Of a stretch of 44,604 nt of DNA, positions 42,316-44,604 are shown piece by piece. Source of the stretch: Emmonsiellopsis sp. PD_33. Taxonomy: Eukaryota; Ascomycota; Eurotiomycetes; Onygenales; Ajellomycetaceae. The stretch lies in the NCBI GenBank assembly GCA_032988165.1, contig JANTQF010000296.1, forward strand, positions 1-44,604. The letters run 5' to 3'. The translations under genes and the position numbers were made by a program. The notes beneath the pieces were generated by a model. It was not told the DNA's origin and searched no databases. It worked only from the letters and a program-made list of their open reading frames with translations. Within the stretch, counting starts at the first letter, position 1; each line of letters opens with the position of its first letter.

Positions 42316-44604
42316 TGGGATGGATGGATACGCACTCACGCATACCTGCATCAGCTTTACCCTTGCTTTACCTGTCTATTCGCTTTCCCAATCTCCCTCC
42401 CTCCAACTCCCGTAACGAACGCGCACATGGAATTAATGCGGCTGCTTTTACGATGCCACGAGAGAATGTTTTCCTTTCTTGTTTTATATGTCGTGATACA
42501 CTTCCCTTGTCCACCAAATTTCGCGACACGCTTTTTTTTAATTACGCCAAACCCCTGACTGCTGGATGGTCCCACTACCCAACCTATTGACTCCTCTGAC
42601 GCCACGCACCACCCTCTTAATTTTTGCTTGCTACGACTGGTTGGCTGCTTTCCCAGAAACTGGCAAACCAAAACCGTCTCACATTTTTTCCGCATAAACG
42701 AACAATAACGATATCAGATGTGCATTGACATGTCGATATCGGGTCCTCGCGGACAAACAATATATCTTCCCTCGCACGTTTGTCTTCGACGCGCGAGGTA
42801 TTATCGCAAGATCTAAAGAAATTATCGCATCAGTGCGCATATATACCCTGATACGGGTGTATATGGAAGAAAGAAGACCCAACGCCGTCGAATATTTCTA
42901 ATCCCCCCTCTCCCCGAATCTGGCACGATACTCACTACTTATGCCCTTGTCTCTGGGTGATGAATGGGAGTGGAAACAGTCCTTGAAAGAGAACTAATTC
43001 TACCCTATTTTTCTCTTTACCCTTTTTTCTCTTGGTCGTTTATTTAATAACGTCATTTTCAAGAATGGTTACATGCCTCACGGCCGAAACTTGGATTTCA
43101 TTTATTTTACCTTTATTTATCTATGCTATATTATGCACGCTTCTTGGAAACTGGAGGGGATTTTGACCGAGGCAGAAGGAGATTTTGTCAAGTGTCTGGA
43201 GAGGAACTCCTGAATGCATGCAATTCATGTCTTCCTGTGGAACCATCTGTTCCCCTTCACCCCGTCCTCTCATCTCCCGTGTCCTGTTACATCTCCCGCT
43301 TACCTACCCCTTTAATCCCCCTCCTTTTGGTATACTACACGAAACCGACCTCCGCAGCAATTTCGCCTTTTCCCTACTTCCTCTGTTAAACAGCTCCAGC
43401 GTATTGATATGCATCTATATACCTACCTCTTGTACTATTCCCGCTATTCTCGCCTTCCTTCTTCCCGTTCTATTCTATCTTATTCTATCATGTTTATTTT
43501 TATTTAGTTTTGATTTTCTGGAGCGGTATAAATTGCCTTTTTATTTCAATTTCTGCGCGTTGGGATTTGATTTTTTTTGTTATATACCTTTATTTTTGGA
43601 CCTTCCCTCGCCCTTTTTTTTTTTTTTGGTTTTAACTGCTTCTAGCGAGTTGGCTTGGTTGATTTGTTTTGGTTGGCTATCTATACTTAGTTACTTATTA
43701 CTATTACTATACTCGTGTTCGAATATTACATTGACTACCATATTTTCCATTTATTTTCACTCGTGGAATCGTATTCTTGCAATGGCGACCTCACCCCTAT
43801 CCACCCAACTAACCACCTACACACAGCAAACAGTGTTACAAAACACATCCTGTCATCCGGAAGGGAACCGCGTCTTCCTGCGGATTACCCTTGCCTTGGA
43901 TATAGAACTAATACCTTGAACGGTCCCCTTGTTATGCATGCATAAGCAAGAAACATATCTGTATCCGCTCGCTCTTGTGCTGCGCTCACTGTAGGGCCAC
44001 TGGAGAGGACTATAGAGTGGAGGAGCTGCGGCACGGTATGGATTACTTGTTAACCTGCCCAAACTGCGCTCAAAAAAAGAAAGAAAAAACAAATGGGAGG
44101 GGGTTGGCGGGAGAAGGAAATAATGGGGAAAATAGAAGGGGGAGAGGGAGAGGGAGAGAGGGAGCTCTAGAAATGCGTCTGGTGGTTTTTGTGCAGTCGG
44201 TTGTTTAGTTAGTTGATAGTTACTAGAGTTGGGTTAGGAGGGATGGAGGAGGGGGGCTGCGGGATGGTTGGTTCATTGGTGCAATAGGGGGACTTCTCCG
44301 GCTCAACCCCTCTGTAGTTACGGACTCTATTGGTTGCCTATTCCTTTGGTTTTGAGAGAAACCACAAGCAAAGAAGGGAAATGGTACTTAACGGAAAGGA
44401 CGGATTAGATCCGTATATCCTTCTCCTAAGGATAAAGCTCAGAAGAGGAATTATGTCGGGTGGTGGGGGGGGGGGGGAATTCCTTCTAGGAAATTAATGG
44501 AAAGGGGAGGGGGGAAACCGACCAAACTGGTTAACAAACCCCCGGCCCCGCGCATAGGCCCCCTTTAAATGGAACGTCGGGATGTTCTCCCCCCGGCTAA
44601 CGAT
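42316..44604. other. Terminal region: 3' flank and T/C-rich untranslated-type sequence
   Basis: From 43040 to 43770 the plus strand is strongly T/C-rich, producing a long hydrophobic frame (43185-43919) that I regard as an artefact of composition. A short frame from ATG 43782 (MATSPLSTQLTTYTQQTVLQ) and a Cys-pair frame around 43978-44080 (CCAHC ... CPNC) could be exons of a gene reaching beyond the window, but no splice model was found. A G13 run lies at 44465-44477. Confidence 0.35.

Noticed and set aside
43185..43919. 244-codon open frame on the plus strand with many hydrophobic helices
   Set aside because: The strand is extremely T/C-rich, which produces Leu/Phe/Ser-rich frames without stops. 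There is no family motif, the start context is poor, and the T-run at 43614-43626 is read as polyPhe.
43975..44208. Frame with CCAHC and CPNC pairs resembling a zinc ribbon
   Set aside because: It has no ATG start, the part after the second Cys pair is low-complexity Gly/Arg from a G-rich tract, and no acceptor could be tied to it.

Overview
The window looks like the nuclear genome of a filamentous ascomycete (Pezizomycotina; a Eurotiomycete is plausible but not proven). The reasons are small introns (mostly 47-110 bp) with GTATGT/GTTAGT/GTAAGC donors, pyrimidine-rich leaders, a Zn2Cys6 regulator, and fungal versions of SUB2, WBP11 and a PGAP4-like transferase. I see no rRNA, tRNA or CRISPR. 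All exon models were derived by hand from splice signals and reading phase.

Positions 1-15,900 are accessory in character. They hold a truncated small membrane protein, remnants of a CorA-type transporter, a small unidentified gene, a five-exon Zn2Cys6 transcription factor, a CmcJ/NvfI-like oxygenase with an extra N-terminal segment and a possibly lost iron ligand, an F-box/ankyrin protein, and a decayed unidentified gene. The resolved genes here all lie on the minus strand. The regulator and the oxygenase are neighbours and could belong to one small metabolic locus.

Positions about 15,890-27,292 form a very AT-rich block in which I found no CpG dinucleotide. It keeps the skeleton of a large dead transposable element. 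A long minus-strand transposase-like frame (about 19.0-22.7 kb) can be followed through scattered stops. There are traces of a second minus-strand frame and of a divergent plus-strand accessory frame. Tandem subterminal repeats and an 83-nt-arm hairpin lie on the left, and 173-bp tandem repeats on the right. A 16-bp inverted repeat lies near each edge. The pattern fits repeat-induced point mutation acting on CpG as well as CpA.

Right of the block are a broken gene fragment, an intact phenolic acid decarboxylase, and then a conserved housekeeping region: SUB2 mRNA export helicase with an unusually long first intron, a divergent RNase P Rpr2/Rpp21-type zinc-ribbon protein, an arrestin-like protein divergent from a PGAP4-like GPI glycosyltransferase, a partial membrane protein, a WBP11-like splicing factor, and a coiled-coil protein resembling the BLOC-1 subunit Cnl1. 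The last 2.3 kb holds only T/C-rich untranslated-type sequence and a weak candidate. The window therefore spans a boundary between a RIP-degraded accessory region and core genes.
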